A DNA stretch of 64,000 bases from positions 3,667,001-3,731,000 of the forward strand of contig NZ_CP023777.1 in NCBI RefSeq assembly GCF_002557795.1, in the 5' to 3' direction. The translations under genes and the position numbers were made by a program. A model generated the notes under the pieces. That model was given only the letters and a program-made list of their open reading frames with translations, had not been told where the DNA came from and did not search any database. Numbering within the stretch: the first letter of the stretch is position 1; each line of letters opens with the position of its first letter. Positions 17,398 to 27,147 of the stretch are shown here, piece by piece. The stretch comes from Chitinophaga caeni. GTDB taxonomy: Bacteria > Bacteroidota > Bacteroidia > Chitinophagales > Chitinophagaceae.

Positions 17398-18963
17398 TTA
17401 TCCTTCGCTCCATTCGTTCGGCAATTCTCTTTGCTTAGGTTCTGATTTTTTCTTGATTTCAATCTCGTACAAGTCCGTGCGGCGGTCTTTTAGGTTCTGT
17501 ACGCTCCCGAAGGCATGCAATTCTTTTAAGAGTACTAGATCCACATCGGCAATCACGATCATCTCGGTATTAGGTGTCGCATCTGCCTTGGTGCCGTTGA
17601 CCGGGAATTGAAAATCGGAAGGTGTAAACACGGATGATTGCGCATATTGCAAGTCCATATTATTCACCTTGGGTAAATTACCGACGCATCCTGCAATGGC
17701 AACATAACATTCATTCTCAATGGCCCTTGCTTGCGCACAAAACCGTACCCTGTTGTAGCCGTTTTGAGTATCTGTCAGGAATGGTACAAACAAAATTTTC
17801 ATGCCCTGGTGTGCCAGTATCCGCGACAATTCAGGAAATTCTACATCGTAACAAATCAATATGCCGATCTTGCCGCAGTCAGTATCAAACACTTTAATCT
17901 CATCACCGCCCTTCATTCCCCAGGCAGAAACTTCATTTGGTGTTAGGTGGATCTTTTTATAAAAGTCGAAGGTGCCGTCGCGCCTACATAGATAGGAAAT
18001 ATTGTATAACTGTTCATCGATCACGATAGGCATACTCCCGGTAATGATATTAACATTATATGATACGGCGAACTCGCTGAATTTTTGGCGGATGCTTTCC
18101 GTATAATTTGCCAATCCCCTCATCGCGCCGGCCTGGTCGAGTTGGTTAAACTCCATCATCAGCGGCGCATTGAACAATTCGGGGAATACGCAGAAATCGG
18201 ATTCATAATCGCTCACGGCATCTACGAAATATTCGGCTTGTTTCATCAGCTCATCTACCCCCCGGTAAGTTCTCATTTGTAGTTGAACGAGGCCGATCCT
18301 CACGGTCGATTTATTCAGCCTGATGGTATCCCGATCATCTTCATAATAAATATTATACCATTGTAATAAAGTTGCGAAGCCATGTGAAGCTTCATCGCTC
18401 GGTAGATAGTTTCTCAAGATCTTTTTTACCGTGAAGTCATTCGATATCTGGAATGTTAAGGTCGGGTCATAGATCTCCTTGTAGCGGACTTTATCGATAT
18501 ATTCACGCGGTGTTAGCTTATCAGAATACTTGTCGTAATTGGGGATCCTGCCCCCGGCAACGATGCCCCTGAGATTCAATTGTTCGCATATCACTTTCCT
18601 CGCGTCATATAAACGTCTTGCCAATCGCATCCCCCTGTACTCGGGGTGCACGAAAACCTCGATCCCGTACAGTACGTTTCCTTTGGGGTTGTGCGTGCTG
18701 AAAGTATAATAACCTGTAATTTCTTCATATGTATGATCATCACCGAATTTATCATAGTCCACTATGATCGACAATGCGCAACCTACTACCTTTCCATTCA
18801 CGGCAACCGCGATCTGCCCTTCCGGGAACAGTGAGATCAAGCGGCGGATGGTAGGCTCTCTCCAGTAGCTTCCTTGCATATCGCTGTAAGCGCTCAGCAT
18901 GGATTCTTTCAAATCGAAATAATCTTCTGCTGTTAAATTCCTAATTTCAATTGTATCCGCCAT
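17398..18963 (-). CDS. GNAT acetyltransferase-nitrilase fusion protein
   Basis: This 521-aa two-domain protein is probably cytoplasmic. Residues 1-160 form a GNAT acyltransferase domain (IEVFVHPEYRGMRLARRLYD is the acetyl-CoA binding motif). Residues 220-505 form a carbon-nitrogen hydrolase domain with Glu262 (CVFPELFNAP), Lys336 or Lys337 (DFYKKIHLTP) and Cys371 (GILICYDVEFPE) as the likely catalytic triad. The fusion is known in several phyla, but its substrate is not established. The whole triad is intact, so both domains are probably active. Confidence 0.9.
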   Translation of the reverse strand: MADTIEIRNLTAEDYFDLKESMLSAYSDMQGSYWREPTIRRLISLFPEGQIAVAVNGKVVGCALSIIVDYDKFGDDHTYEEITGYYTFSTHNPKGNVLYGIEVFVHPEYRGMRLARRLYDARKVICEQLNLRGIVAGGRIPNYDKYSDKLTPREYIDKVRYKEIYDPTLTFQISNDFTVKKILRNYLPSDEASHGFATLLQWYNIYYEDDRDTIRLNKSTVRIGLVQLQMRTYRGVDELMKQAEYFVDAVSDYESDFCVFPELFNAPLMMEFNQLDQAGAMRGLANYTESIRQKFSEFAVSYNVNIITGSMPIVIDEQLYNISYLCRRDGTFDFYKKIHLTPNEVSAWGMKGGDEIKVFDTDCGKIGILICYDVEFPELSRILAHQGMKILFVPFLTDTQNGYNRVRFCAQARAIENECYVAIAGCVGNLPKVNNMDLQYAQSSVFTPSDFQFPVNGTKADATPNTEMIVIADVDLVLLKELHAFGSVQNLKDRRTDLYEIEIKKKSEPKQRELPNEWSEG

Positions 18964-19128
18964 ATATAACTATTTTAATACATAGAATGTAACAATATTC
19001 GAGCCTAAAAGTTACAGAAATTGCTTTAAGTAATTGCTTTACATAAATTTAAGCTTTCCCTCATAAAATATTCCTGTAATTGAAGGAAAGGAAATACCGG
19101 GTTGATCATTAGCCCTGTAAAGGGTGAA

Positions 19129-19165
19129 TAAAAAATACCCCCTGCCTGAATTGCAGAGGGTATTT
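19129..19165 (-). terminator. Rho-independent terminator of the minus-strand EPS arm
   Basis: On the minus strand, AAATACCCTCTGC pairs with GCAGGGGGTATTT (one mismatch, 7-nt loop) and runs into a T-tract. It lies about 80 bp after the stop of the last glycosyltransferase gene. Confidence 0.75.
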
Positions 19166-19246
19166 GTTTAAAGATTAGGACAAGCTAATCAAGCACCATG
19201 GAGAAGGATTCCTCTATCCGAGACACACACACCTCCAACCAGGGCG

Positions 19247-20488
19247 TTAATCTTTTGCCGCTCCGAGTACTTCCTCGATATATACCACCTTCGTATTGGA
19301 AGTTCTGAGGAAGCCCTTGCTGGCATCATTTATTTTTAATAATGCTTTCACTTGACGTAACACGAAGAAAGGTAAATGGAACATGGCCTTAAAAATGCCG
19401 GCATCCTTGCTCATTACCATCACGATACTGAAAAATGTGATTACAAACGTAAGGATGGCTGCCAACCATGCGAATGCCATTACCGGACTATACCAGATGT
19501 TGAACAACATCAGCAAACCTGCTGCTCCCAGCAACATAAATAATGGTGGCCTTAACAGGTTGACACCAAAAAACACCAAGCCCGGCCTGAACTTCTTGAT
19601 ACCTGTCCACACCACCTGCAAGCCATCTTTGATCGAAGCAAAATAGGCATGTATCCAACGGGTTCTTTGTTTTTGTAATTTGCTGCCGTCCTGTATTTTT
19701 TCATCGTAAACGATGGCAGCCGGCGCGTAAGCTAATAACGGGATGCTGCTAACCATTGCCGCTTGCATCTTCTTGTCAAAACCGCCCAGGTTTTCGAATG
19801 ACTTTTTATAGCCATCAAATAGAATTTGCTTGTAAAGCTTTGTTTCTACCGCGATACCTAATCCCCAGATGCAGGAAGAAACGCCGAGTTCCATATGCAT
19901 CAAACGATCTACGAAATTGCAGTAATGGTTGCCGGAAGCATCCATTTTGGCATATAGGGTGTCCGTATTTTTGGGAAGCATATGTGTTTGAACGGCGCGG
20001 TAACCGTGTTGGAAGTATTTATCCAACTCGGCCAGGTAGCCAGGATGTACCAGGTTGTCCGAATCGAAGATGATAAAAGCATCATGTTCCTCATCAAATT
20101 GGCTGATCGCTTCCTTGATGGATTTTGTTTTATCGTTGAATGGGATTTCCGGTACGATCAGCTTGATTCTCGGATCTTGTACCGGTAATTGCGGATCTTT
20201 AATATTGTCAGCAACAATGTATACTTTAAATTTACTATACTGCTGTTTTAGTAAAGAATCTACCAATGGTGGCACCAGTGTGAAATCGCTGTGCGCTGCT
20301 ATGATAGCCGCAAAGTTAGTAGCGTCTTTTTTGCTGTAAGCATTTAATATCGGTGCGCTGCTCCACCGGAACAATTTCTTGAAACCGTAAATAATCAAGA
20401 GGGCTGTAGGCAGAAGTACATAAAAGGCCACAATAGCCTGTACCGCTATCCAAATAACCCGGAATATAGTTGCAACGATCTCCATCAC
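19247..20488 (-). CDS. Membrane-bound family 2 glycosyltransferase, processive type
   Basis: This 413-aa protein has an N-terminal membrane helix (residues 7-35), a GT2 catalytic domain and about three C-terminal membrane helices (about residues 300-365). The GT2 domain shows FIIFDSDNLVHPG (D-x-D) and QKQRTRW, a form of the Q-x-x-R-W motif of processive polysaccharide synthases. It resembles chitin/cellulose synthase-like enzymes. It is the last gene of the minus-strand EPS arm, 6 bp after the preceding GT4 gene, and probably contributes to building the exopolysaccharide. Confidence 0.87.
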   Translation of the reverse strand: MMEIVATIFRVIWIAVQAIVAFYVLLPTALLIIYGFKKLFRWSSAPILNAYSKKDATNFAAIIAAHSDFTLVPPLVDSLLKQQYSKFKVYIVADNIKDPQLPVQDPRIKLIVPEIPFNDKTKSIKEAISQFDEEHDAFIIFDSDNLVHPGYLAELDKYFQHGYRAVQTHMLPKNTDTLYAKMDASGNHYCNFVDRLMHMELGVSSCIWGLGIAVETKLYKQILFDGYKKSFENLGGFDKKMQAAMVSSIPLLAYAPAAIVYDEKIQDGSKLQKQRTRWIHAYFASIKDGLQVVWTGIKKFRPGLVFFGVNLLRPPLFMLLGAAGLLMLFNIWYSPVMAFAWLAAILTFVITFFSIVMVMSKDAGIFKAMFHLPFFVLRQVKALLKINDASKGFLRTSNTKVVYIEEVLGAAKD

Positions 20489-20494
20489 TTAAAA

Positions 20495-21685
20495 TTATGG
20501 TGTTAATGCTGTTTTAGAAACATGCTTACCTGTACCGTTCAGGCCCGATGTGCCCCTTCCCCGGAGAACTGATAAATAAACTTCCTCGACCGCGCGTGTC
20601 ATGCGCACGAGATTATATTCTTCCAAGGTCGTTTGTACCGCATTTTTTTGCAAGAGGTTCCGGAAATAAATTTCCTGGTGGAGTCTCAGGAACGCGTTAG
20701 ATAATTGTTCCGGTTTCTGAGGTTCTACCAACCAACCGTTTTCCAAATGCTGTATAATTTCCTTGGATCCATCTACTTCTGTCGCTACAACGGCGGTTCC
20801 CATGGCCATGGCTTCCAGCAAACCGATCGGTAAGCCTTCCCACAATGAAGGTAAGCAGTAAATATCCGCGGCATGTAAAATAGCGGGGATGTCGAGGCGG
20901 AATGGTTGGAAAATAATCCTGTCGCGAACCTGTAGCTGTTCTGCAAGTTGGATCATTTCCTCTTTTAACTCGCCGTCTCCTACGACTAATAAGCTGATGT
21001 TTTCAGTTTCTTTAGCTGCTAAAGCAAAGCCACGGATCAAGGTATAGGGATCTTTTTGGACAGTGATCCTGGCTATATAAGTTACGAGGGTATGCGATTC
21101 CGGGATGCCTAATTCGGCGCGAATGTCATGGTATGTACCGTTGGCATCGAATTTTTTAGGGTCGATTCCATTATTTATGACAATGGATTCGAAACCCGGT
21201 ATGTGTTTCTTTCCCGTAGCTTGGTTGCTAGCCGAAACAGAGATCGTGCGATCGCTGCGCCGGGTAATCCAGCGTTCGCTCCAGGTCCGGAGTTTCTTTT
21301 GTAGGAACGGTTGGTCATCGTGAAATGACCAACCGTGGACTGTATAAATAAAGGGCAGACCCGCTTTTTTTGAAGGAATCAATAAATTACTCGCAGCCCT
21401 GGAACCGTGGGCATGAACGATTTGGATTGATTCTTGGTCGATCAATTCCTTTACGGCTTTCCATTGTTTCATATCGAAAGGCCTAGTTGACGGTATGACG
21501 TAGTTTTTTACGCCCATCTGTTGCAGCCTATCGATCATGGGGCCATCGGTAAATGATAATACAATGGGGTCAAAGATACTTCTGTCGAGCGTTTCCACGA
21601 GACCTAGCACGTGGGTTTCCCCACCGCCGATCAATCCTTGGCGGATAGCTTGAAGTACTTTTATTTTGGATGAATGGGTATTCAT
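20495..21685 (-). CDS. Family 4 glycosyltransferase
   Basis: This 396-aa GT-B enzyme starts with a glycine-rich loop (QGLIGGGETHVLGLVE), and the acceptor domain contains IVHAHGSRAASN. The donor-binding E-x7-E motif is in LWEGLPIGLLEAMAMG. It is expected to add one sugar to a lipid-linked EPS intermediate at the inner face of the membrane. Its start codon overlaps the stop of the epimerase gene by one base, so the two are probably translationally coupled. Confidence 0.9.
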   Translation of the reverse strand: MNTHSSKIKVLQAIRQGLIGGGETHVLGLVETLDRSIFDPIVLSFTDGPMIDRLQQMGVKNYVIPSTRPFDMKQWKAVKELIDQESIQIVHAHGSRAASNLLIPSKKAGLPFIYTVHGWSFHDDQPFLQKKLRTWSERWITRRSDRTISVSASNQATGKKHIPGFESIVINNGIDPKKFDANGTYHDIRAELGIPESHTLVTYIARITVQKDPYTLIRGFALAAKETENISLLVVGDGELKEEMIQLAEQLQVRDRIIFQPFRLDIPAILHAADIYCLPSLWEGLPIGLLEAMAMGTAVVATEVDGSKEIIQHLENGWLVEPQKPEQLSNAFLRLHQEIYFRNLLQKNAVQTTLEEYNLVRMTRAVEEVYLSVLRGRGTSGLNGTGKHVSKTALTP

Positions 21686-22707
21686 TATGCTGGTACTGCT
21701 GGATTATTGGCAGTGATTTGTTCCCAACCTTGTGGTAATTTTTCGTGAATTTCTATGTTACTAAATTCCTTGCTTTTACGGGCGCCTACTCTTTTAGCCC
21801 AATCAGCCATGCGGGTAATACCTTCCTTTAAGCTGATGCCGCTTCCTTGGCCAAATACGCTATGTGCTTTGCTGTGATCGCTGTAGGCATGCATTACCTC
21901 GTTACGGGCTTGCAGGTGATTGATCTTCACTTCGGCGTTTAAGGCATCGGAAACCACTGTTGCCAGCTCATTTACCGAGTAAGGTTTATCGGCGCCGATA
22001 TTGAACACCTGGTTGAAAGCAGCGGGAGTATCCACGGATTTCGCGATCGGTATCGCAACATCATCGATGTAGCTGAATGCACGGGTTTGGGTACCGTCAC
22101 CGAAGATCGTAAGTGGTAAACCTTGCATGATCTGGTTCATGAAAATGCCGATCACGTTACGGTATTTATCGCCGATGTTTTGATTTTCGCCGTAAACATT
22201 ATGAGGTCTGAATACTACGTAATTCAAGCCAAACATTTCGTGGGCAGCTTTCAGATCAAGCTCAACCGCATATTTAGAAACCCCGTATGGATCTTCCGGC
22301 TGCGGCACCATATCCTCGCGCATAGGCAATTGCCCGGCGCCGTAAACGGCAATGGAAGAAGTGAATACGAAGCATTTCACTTTATGTTTTACGGATTCAT
22401 TGATAAGGTTGATGCTACCAACGAGGTTGTTATTGTAATTAAACCTACGGATGAAATGGCTCAAGCCTTCCGCGGCATAAGCAGCAAGATGGTACACGTA
22501 ATCGAATTTGTAGTTGGCGAATAATTCAGCCACCAATACCTCGTCCGTGATGCTACCTTTTATAAAAATAGCGCCTTCGGGGATATGATCTTCAAAACCA
22601 CCGCTAAGGTCATCCAATACAACAACCCTGTGTTGCATGTCCAAACAATGTTTCACTACGTGAGAACCGATAAAACCGGCGCCCCCGGTTACTAGAGATG
22701 TAATCAT
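21685..22707 (-). CDS. NAD-dependent sugar epimerase/dehydratase
   Basis: This 340-aa short-chain dehydrogenase-type enzyme has an N-terminal NAD-binding GGAGFIGSH motif and the catalytic Tyr-Lys pair in YGVSKYAVELD. HNVYGENQNIGDKYRNV is typical of UDP-glucose/UDP-GlcNAc 4-epimerase relatives. It probably makes a nucleotide sugar for the adjacent glycosyltransferases. The exact substrate cannot be assigned. Confidence 0.88.
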   Translation of the reverse strand: MITSLVTGGAGFIGSHVVKHCLDMQHRVVVLDDLSGGFEDHIPEGAIFIKGSITDEVLVAELFANYKFDYVYHLAAYAAEGLSHFIRRFNYNNNLVGSINLINESVKHKVKCFVFTSSIAVYGAGQLPMREDMVPQPEDPYGVSKYAVELDLKAAHEMFGLNYVVFRPHNVYGENQNIGDKYRNVIGIFMNQIMQGLPLTIFGDGTQTRAFSYIDDVAIPIAKSVDTPAAFNQVFNIGADKPYSVNELATVVSDALNAEVKINHLQARNEVMHAYSDHSKAHSVFGQGSGISLKEGITRMADWAKRVGARKSKEFSNIEIHEKLPQGWEQITANNPAVPA

Positions 22708-22719
22708 GTTACAATTTTT

Positions 22720-23634
22720 TTACGATACGGGTGAATAACTAGAGGTGGTCAAGTTCCAGAACGTACCCCTCAAAAACGATTTCAAATGTTGGAATTGTCC
22801 TTTCAGCGTGTACTTCAATACACCTTTCGGAAAAGTGAGAAAGGTGAAGAATAACGTAAACGCTACCAATTGTCCGGCAGATGTATTCCTGCGCATATAT
22901 AGAATCCTGTTGCGGGTGTGGAAATACACTTTTAGGGCGCTTTCCTTTCCCATCGTGATAGATTCCTTGTGATAAATCAATGCATCTGCTACGTACATTA
23001 TTTTGAAGCCTGCCTTAATGATGCGGGCGCTCCAATCACTTTCTTCGTAATAGATAAAAAACTTATCGGCAAACATGCCCACCTTGTCAATCACTTCCCT
23101 TTTTACCAGCATAGCTGCACCATGGGCGCAGCAAGTAAAGCGGGATTCATTATATTGCCCGTTGTCTACTTCCTTACTACCGATGGCGGATTGCCTACCG
23201 GTAAATAGGTTCATCGGGTTAAACCCGGCATACTGGATCGTGTCGGGTTGATGGAAATACCGGATCTTCGGGCAGGTAACCCCTACTTCGGGGTTACTGA
23301 AGAAGGGTTCTAGCAAGCGATCCAATAGATCGGGCGTTACTTCTGTATCATTATTAACAATGAATAAGTAATCACCTTTTGCATGGCGCATGCCAAGGTT
23401 ATTCCCCCCGGTAAAACCGAGGTTCTCCGGGCTCACAATTACTTTCACATTCGGGTAGTTTCCGGCTTCTATTTGTGCAGTAGGGTTCACTTTAGAGCCA
23501 TTGTCTACCACGATTGTTTCAAAATTGAGGTATTTTAAATGTTTCGTAGATTCCAAAAACTCGCAGGTCACATCGGTTTGATTAAAATTTAACGTTACCA
23601 AGGAGACCAACGGTTTCGCGTTATTAGTTGTCAT
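22720..23634 (-). CDS. Family 2 glycosyltransferase, rhamnosyltransferase-like
   Basis: This 304-aa protein has VSLVTLNFNQTDVT at the N-terminus and a D-x-D-like site in FIVNNDTEVTPDLLD. FIYYEESDWSARIIKAGF is characteristic of WbbL/rhamnosyltransferase-type GT2 enzymes. The C-terminal helix may be membrane-associated. It sits 12 bp upstream (in transcription) of the epimerase gene within the minus-strand EPS operon. Confidence 0.88.
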   Translation of the reverse strand: MTTNNAKPLVSLVTLNFNQTDVTCEFLESTKHLKYLNFETIVVDNGSKVNPTAQIEAGNYPNVKVIVSPENLGFTGGNNLGMRHAKGDYLFIVNNDTEVTPDLLDRLLEPFFSNPEVGVTCPKIRYFHQPDTIQYAGFNPMNLFTGRQSAIGSKEVDNGQYNESRFTCCAHGAAMLVKREVIDKVGMFADKFFIYYEESDWSARIIKAGFKIMYVADALIYHKESITMGKESALKVYFHTRNRILYMRRNTSAGQLVAFTLFFTFLTFPKGVLKYTLKGQFQHLKSFLRGTFWNLTTSSYSPVS

Positions 23635-23681
23635 CTTAACTACTTGTATCCGGTTTTATATTATACGCCTTGATGGCGATC

Positions 23682-24818
23682 TTAAACATTATCTTTTTGG
23701 ATGAGTGCCGTAGGGGTATTAGCCAAGATCCACATATCGTAAAAGAAGGAGGTTTTTTCGGCGTAATTTATATCCAGGCTGATTCTTTCGTCTACACTCA
23801 TATCTTTTTTACCACGTTTCTTGATTTGCCATAACCCGGTAATCCCGGCAGGAGCAATAAACCTACCCGCGTGCTGATCGGTAGTAAGGCTGGCTGCTTC
23901 ATATAATGGCAGCGGCCTGTTGCCTACCAGGCTCATATCGCCTAATAATACGTTCAGTAATTGCGGTAGTTCATCGATGCTGCTATTTCTTAAGAAAGCG
24001 CCTAGGCGGGTAACCCTTGGGTCATTACTAAGCTTGAAGAATACCGGACCCTGTTGGTTGACATCATATTGGTTCATATGGCTCAGCTCATTCACTTTCT
24101 TATCGGCATCCGCGCACATGGTTCTGAATTTGTAAAAGTTAAAAACCTTGTAGCGGTTACCTGCACGATGCGAGATGTAAAACACAGGGCCCTTGGATTC
24201 TAATTTGATCAAGGCAGCTATGATGAGAAAAAATGGTAACGTGATCAGTAATAAAATGCCGCTCACGGCGATATCGAAAGCCCGCTTGGCCAAGTAATTC
24301 AGCGTGATGGCGGGTCGCTTATAATTTTTACCCGGGGCATCTTCGAGCTTGCTGGACATGATCCTGAATTTCCGGGCAAACTGGAGTTTAGCTGAAAATT
24401 CAGAAGGACTAGTTTGAGAGGTAATGACATCGTCGATCCCACCTAGTTTTGCATAGGCAGTTTTCTGATCGGGAGTTAACTGGTCCGAATACACGAAAAG
24501 CGGTATCCGCTTGTAATGCTTGTGACTTTGCAGTAGCTGCAACAAATCCTGCAATAACTGGGTTCCACCAGAAATATTGCAGATAATAAAAGTAGGGGTA
24601 AGGTTGTTATGCAACCTGTTTTTCAAAATTCTCTTCGCAACTTGCAAAGAGGTAGCCGTAACCATCTCTTCTTCTTGTGTTAAGAAAAGGTGGGATTGCG
24701 GGATTCCATGCCCGACAAACAGGGCGAACCTTTCCAAGCAATCGGACGGTAGCGAAATGACCGCTGCGACCGATTTCTTTCCAAGGTCTTGTAGGTGTAG
24801 TGGTTCGTTAAAAATCAT
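23682..24818 (-). CDS. Phosphoglycosyltransferase with N-terminal pseudo-receiver domain
   Basis: I place the start at the ATG at 24818 (378 aa); a TTG at 24875 would add 19 unlikely residues. The C-terminal 200 residues form the bacterial sugar transferase domain that loads the first sugar phosphate onto undecaprenyl phosphate. They include a membrane segment (AVSGILLLITLPFFLIIAAL), then FYKFRTMCADAD, DELPQLLNVLLGDMSLVGNRP and APAGITGLWQI. The N-terminal ~170 residues look like a receiver (TPTFIICNISGG, IPLFVYSDQLTPDQ, LGGIDDVITSQTSP), but the phosphoacceptor Asp and the conserved Lys are replaced by Asn and Ser. It is probably the EPS initiation enzyme, with a regulatory N-terminus. Confidence 0.88.
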   Translation of the reverse strand: MIFNEPLHLQDLGKKSVAAVISLPSDCLERFALFVGHGIPQSHLFLTQEEEMVTATSLQVAKRILKNRLHNNLTPTFIICNISGGTQLLQDLLQLLQSHKHYKRIPLFVYSDQLTPDQKTAYAKLGGIDDVITSQTSPSEFSAKLQFARKFRIMSSKLEDAPGKNYKRPAITLNYLAKRAFDIAVSGILLLITLPFFLIIAALIKLESKGPVFYISHRAGNRYKVFNFYKFRTMCADADKKVNELSHMNQYDVNQQGPVFFKLSNDPRVTRLGAFLRNSSIDELPQLLNVLLGDMSLVGNRPLPLYEAASLTTDQHAGRFIAPAGITGLWQIKKRGKKDMSVDERISLDINYAEKTSFFYDMWILANTPTALIQKDNV

Positions 24819-24864
24819 AAACAAACATGGGGCTTTACAATTATGAAATAAAGTTCCTGCATGC

Positions 24865-25260
24865 TTAACTTGCAATGGATGCCGCTACCGGTTGTAGCGT
24901 AATGTATTTTGCTACCGATTCCATGAGTTTCATGGGATCGAAAGGTTTCCTTGTATATTCAGCGATTTTGTCGATCATACCCAGCTCGTGCAACCTGCTA
25001 TCTTCAGCCCCGGACAGAACAATAACCGGGATGCTTTCATATAACGCATTGCCTTGTAGGTATTCGATCAATTCCCAGCCATCGATGTTAGGCATCTGGA
25101 TATCTGTTACGATCAAGTCGGGCCTATTCCCTTTTTGCAACCACATCATGGCGGTGAGGCCATCAGGTGCGGAATATACCTTGTATTGTTTGCCTAAAAT
25201 GGATTCTAGCAAAAATCTAATTGGGGCACTATCATCAATGACTAATATTGTCTTTTTCAT
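24865..25260 (-). CDS. Stand-alone response regulator receiver (CheY-like)
   Basis: This 131-aa protein from the ATG at 25260 (a TTG at 25275 would add 5 residues) is a single receiver domain. The acidic pair is Asp9-Asp10, the phosphoacceptor Asp53 lies in LIVTDIQMPNIDG, with Ser83 and Lys105 (YTRKPFDP) in place. It has no output domain. It is the first gene of the minus-strand EPS operon, directly before the phosphoglycosyltransferase that carries a pseudo-receiver. Post-translational control of EPS initiation by phosphorylation is a reasonable hypothesis. Confidence 0.92.
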   Translation of the reverse strand: MKKTILVIDDSAPIRFLLESILGKQYKVYSAPDGLTAMMWLQKGNRPDLIVTDIQMPNIDGWELIEYLQGNALYESIPVIVLSGAEDSRLHELGMIDKIAEYTRKPFDPMKLMESVAKYITLQPVAASIAS

Positions 25261-25275
25261 TTTTGGTATTTTCAA

Positions 25276-25849
25276 ACTAATAAAAAACGTTCAGATCCGG
25301 GATTAGTAGTGTGATTGGTATCTAGTCAATTGGCAATACTTACACAAACACTAATCTTTTTCCGGTTCTCCATTGGATACAGGCCATATTTTAAAGGATG
25401 GCTACCAGTTAATTCAAATGCTCACTTTAAAAAGTTGCACCGCTGATTAACATGTTTTTTACTAGGTTTCTAATAGGGTCTAATTGGCAAAATTACTCGT
25501 AGGTCTTTGTAAGGAAGTGGTTGATAGAAATGAATGGTTATTTAATTATGAGGGTAAAATTATTAATAATTTACAAACATTGCAAATGTTGCAAAAAAAT
25601 AAATTACCCGCTTCAATGAACTAAACAAGGCTGTTGAAACATTCAAATTTCCCGCCTTGGTACCCCAAAAGTATAATAACTGCTTTTTTTTAATATATCT
25701 AAATTGGTAAATGGGCGTTTTTTTCTCGTGAATGGCTTAAAATCCCAAGTGAATGATTTGAAATGTTTCTTTGCCGCAGCCAATATTTTCGAAAATCATC
25801 TTTTTTGTTATTATTTTGCCCCCGAATTCATGACAACCCCGGCCTAACC
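25276..25849. other. Divergent control region of the EPS cluster
   Basis: This A/T-rich gap separates the two EPS arms and should hold divergent promoters. It contains a short perfect inverted repeat AACATT-GCA-AATGTT near 25576. I see no perfect TAnnTTTG box and no recognised riboswitch. Confidence 0.4.
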
Positions 25850-27064
25850 ATGATAATATATTATATACTCTTTTTCCTGGGCTTATTTATTATTATATAC
25901 AACTACGTTGGATATGGTATCCTGTTATGGTGCTCCGTGAAAATAAAACGCTTGTTCTCCCGCGCCCCGCGGGAAGATGCAAGCCATGAGCCTACTGTTA
26001 GCCTGGTCGTGGCAGCATATAACGAGGCCGGTATTCTCCACGCTAAAATCAGAAATACGCTGGAGCTCGATTACCCTGCCGATAAATTGCAGGTGATATT
26101 TATTACGGACGGTTCTACGGATGAATCCCCCGCAATCTTATCGAGTTGCCCGCGGATTCTCGGGATGCACCTTCCCGAACGCAATGGGAAAACAGCTGCG
26201 CTCAACCGCGCTATTACCGCTGCCACCGGCGATGTATTAATATTCTGTGATGCAAATACATTTTTAAACAGGGTTGCAGTAAGGGAAATTGTAAAACATT
26301 ATGCTGATCCGGCTACTGGCGGCGTTGCAGGTGAGAAAAGGGTGATTACTGCCGGGGAGGTTAATAATGCCGCCGCGACGGAAGGTATTTATTGGAAATA
26401 TGAATCCCTGCTAAAAAAGTGGGATGCAGAATTATACTCCGTAGTGGGTGCAGCCGGTGAATTATTTTCCGTTCGTAAAGAGCTGTATGAAACGGTTCCC
26501 GCTAACGTCGTGCTGGATGATTTCGTGATTTCACTGCGTGTTAACCTGAAAGGTTACCGCGTGGCTTATGCCCCCGGCGCCTACGCCATGGAGACGCCAT
26601 CCGATAATATTACTGAGGAGCATAAGCGTAAAGTCAGGATCTGCGCGGGTGCTTTTCAAGCCATGGGTATGCTAGGCGGGCTGTGGAAATTTTGGAAATT
26701 CCCATTGCTGACCTTCCAATATGTTTCCCACAGGGTTCTGCGTTGGACGATCACACCCTTGAGTTTAATTGTTTTATTGGTTTCGAATATAGTCATTGTA
26801 TGGCAAGATGACCACTGGTTTTATCGCTTGGTATTATTAGCTCAAGGGGCATTTTACTTATTGGCTACGGTGGGGTATTTCTTAGCGCAACGGAAGGTTA
26901 AATCCACCCTATTTTATATCCCGTATTATTTTTTATTTATGAATATCGCGGTGTTCCAGGGGTTTGCACGGTTTATGAAAAAATCGCAACCGGCATCCTG
27001 GGAGCGTTCCAAGAGGCAGGAAACGGACCTGGTTATGAATGAAGCGATTTCGACTAAAAATTGA
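25850..27064 (+). CDS. Family 2 glycosyltransferase, membrane-bound
   Basis: I prefer the ATG at 25850 (404 aa), which begins MIIYYILFFLGLFIIIYNYV; the frame stays open to 25763 but those residues are poor. The GT2 core includes VVAAYNEAGILHAKI, LIFCDANTFLNR (D-x-N) and VLDDFVISLRV, followed by three C-terminal membrane segments. It lacks a clear Q-x-x-R-W motif (KVRICAGAFQAMG lies at that place). The form resembles PgaC/IcaA-type and related enzymes. It opens the plus-strand EPS arm and probably builds part of the polymer. Confidence 0.87.
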   Translation: MIIYYILFFLGLFIIIYNYVGYGILLWCSVKIKRLFSRAPREDASHEPTVSLVVAAYNEAGILHAKIRNTLELDYPADKLQVIFITDGSTDESPAILSSCPRILGMHLPERNGKTAALNRAITAATGDVLIFCDANTFLNRVAVREIVKHYADPATGGVAGEKRVITAGEVNNAAATEGIYWKYESLLKKWDAELYSVVGAAGELFSVRKELYETVPANVVLDDFVISLRVNLKGYRVAYAPGAYAMETPSDNITEEHKRKVRICAGAFQAMGMLGGLWKFWKFPLLTFQYVSHRVLRWTITPLSLIVLLVSNIVIVWQDDHWFYRLVLLAQGAFYLLATVGYFLAQRKVKSTLFYIPYYFLFMNIAVFQGFARFMKKSQPASWERSKRQETDLVMNEAISTKN

Positions 27065-27089
27065 TATAACAATTAAATACTTATTTTTG
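27061..27089 (+). promoter_or_regulatory. Candidate promoter for the acyltransferase gene
   Basis: TTG at 27061-27063 and TATTTTTG at 27082-27089 are separated by 18 nt, close to the Bacteroidetes -33/-7 arrangement. The -33 box overlaps the stop of the preceding gene, and the acyltransferase ATG at 27148 lies 58 nt downstream. Confidence 0.5.
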
Positions 27090-27147
27090 CAAAAAAAGCG
27101 ATAAAGTATTTGCTGAATATTCATCCAAAAAATCTCTAAACATAGGT

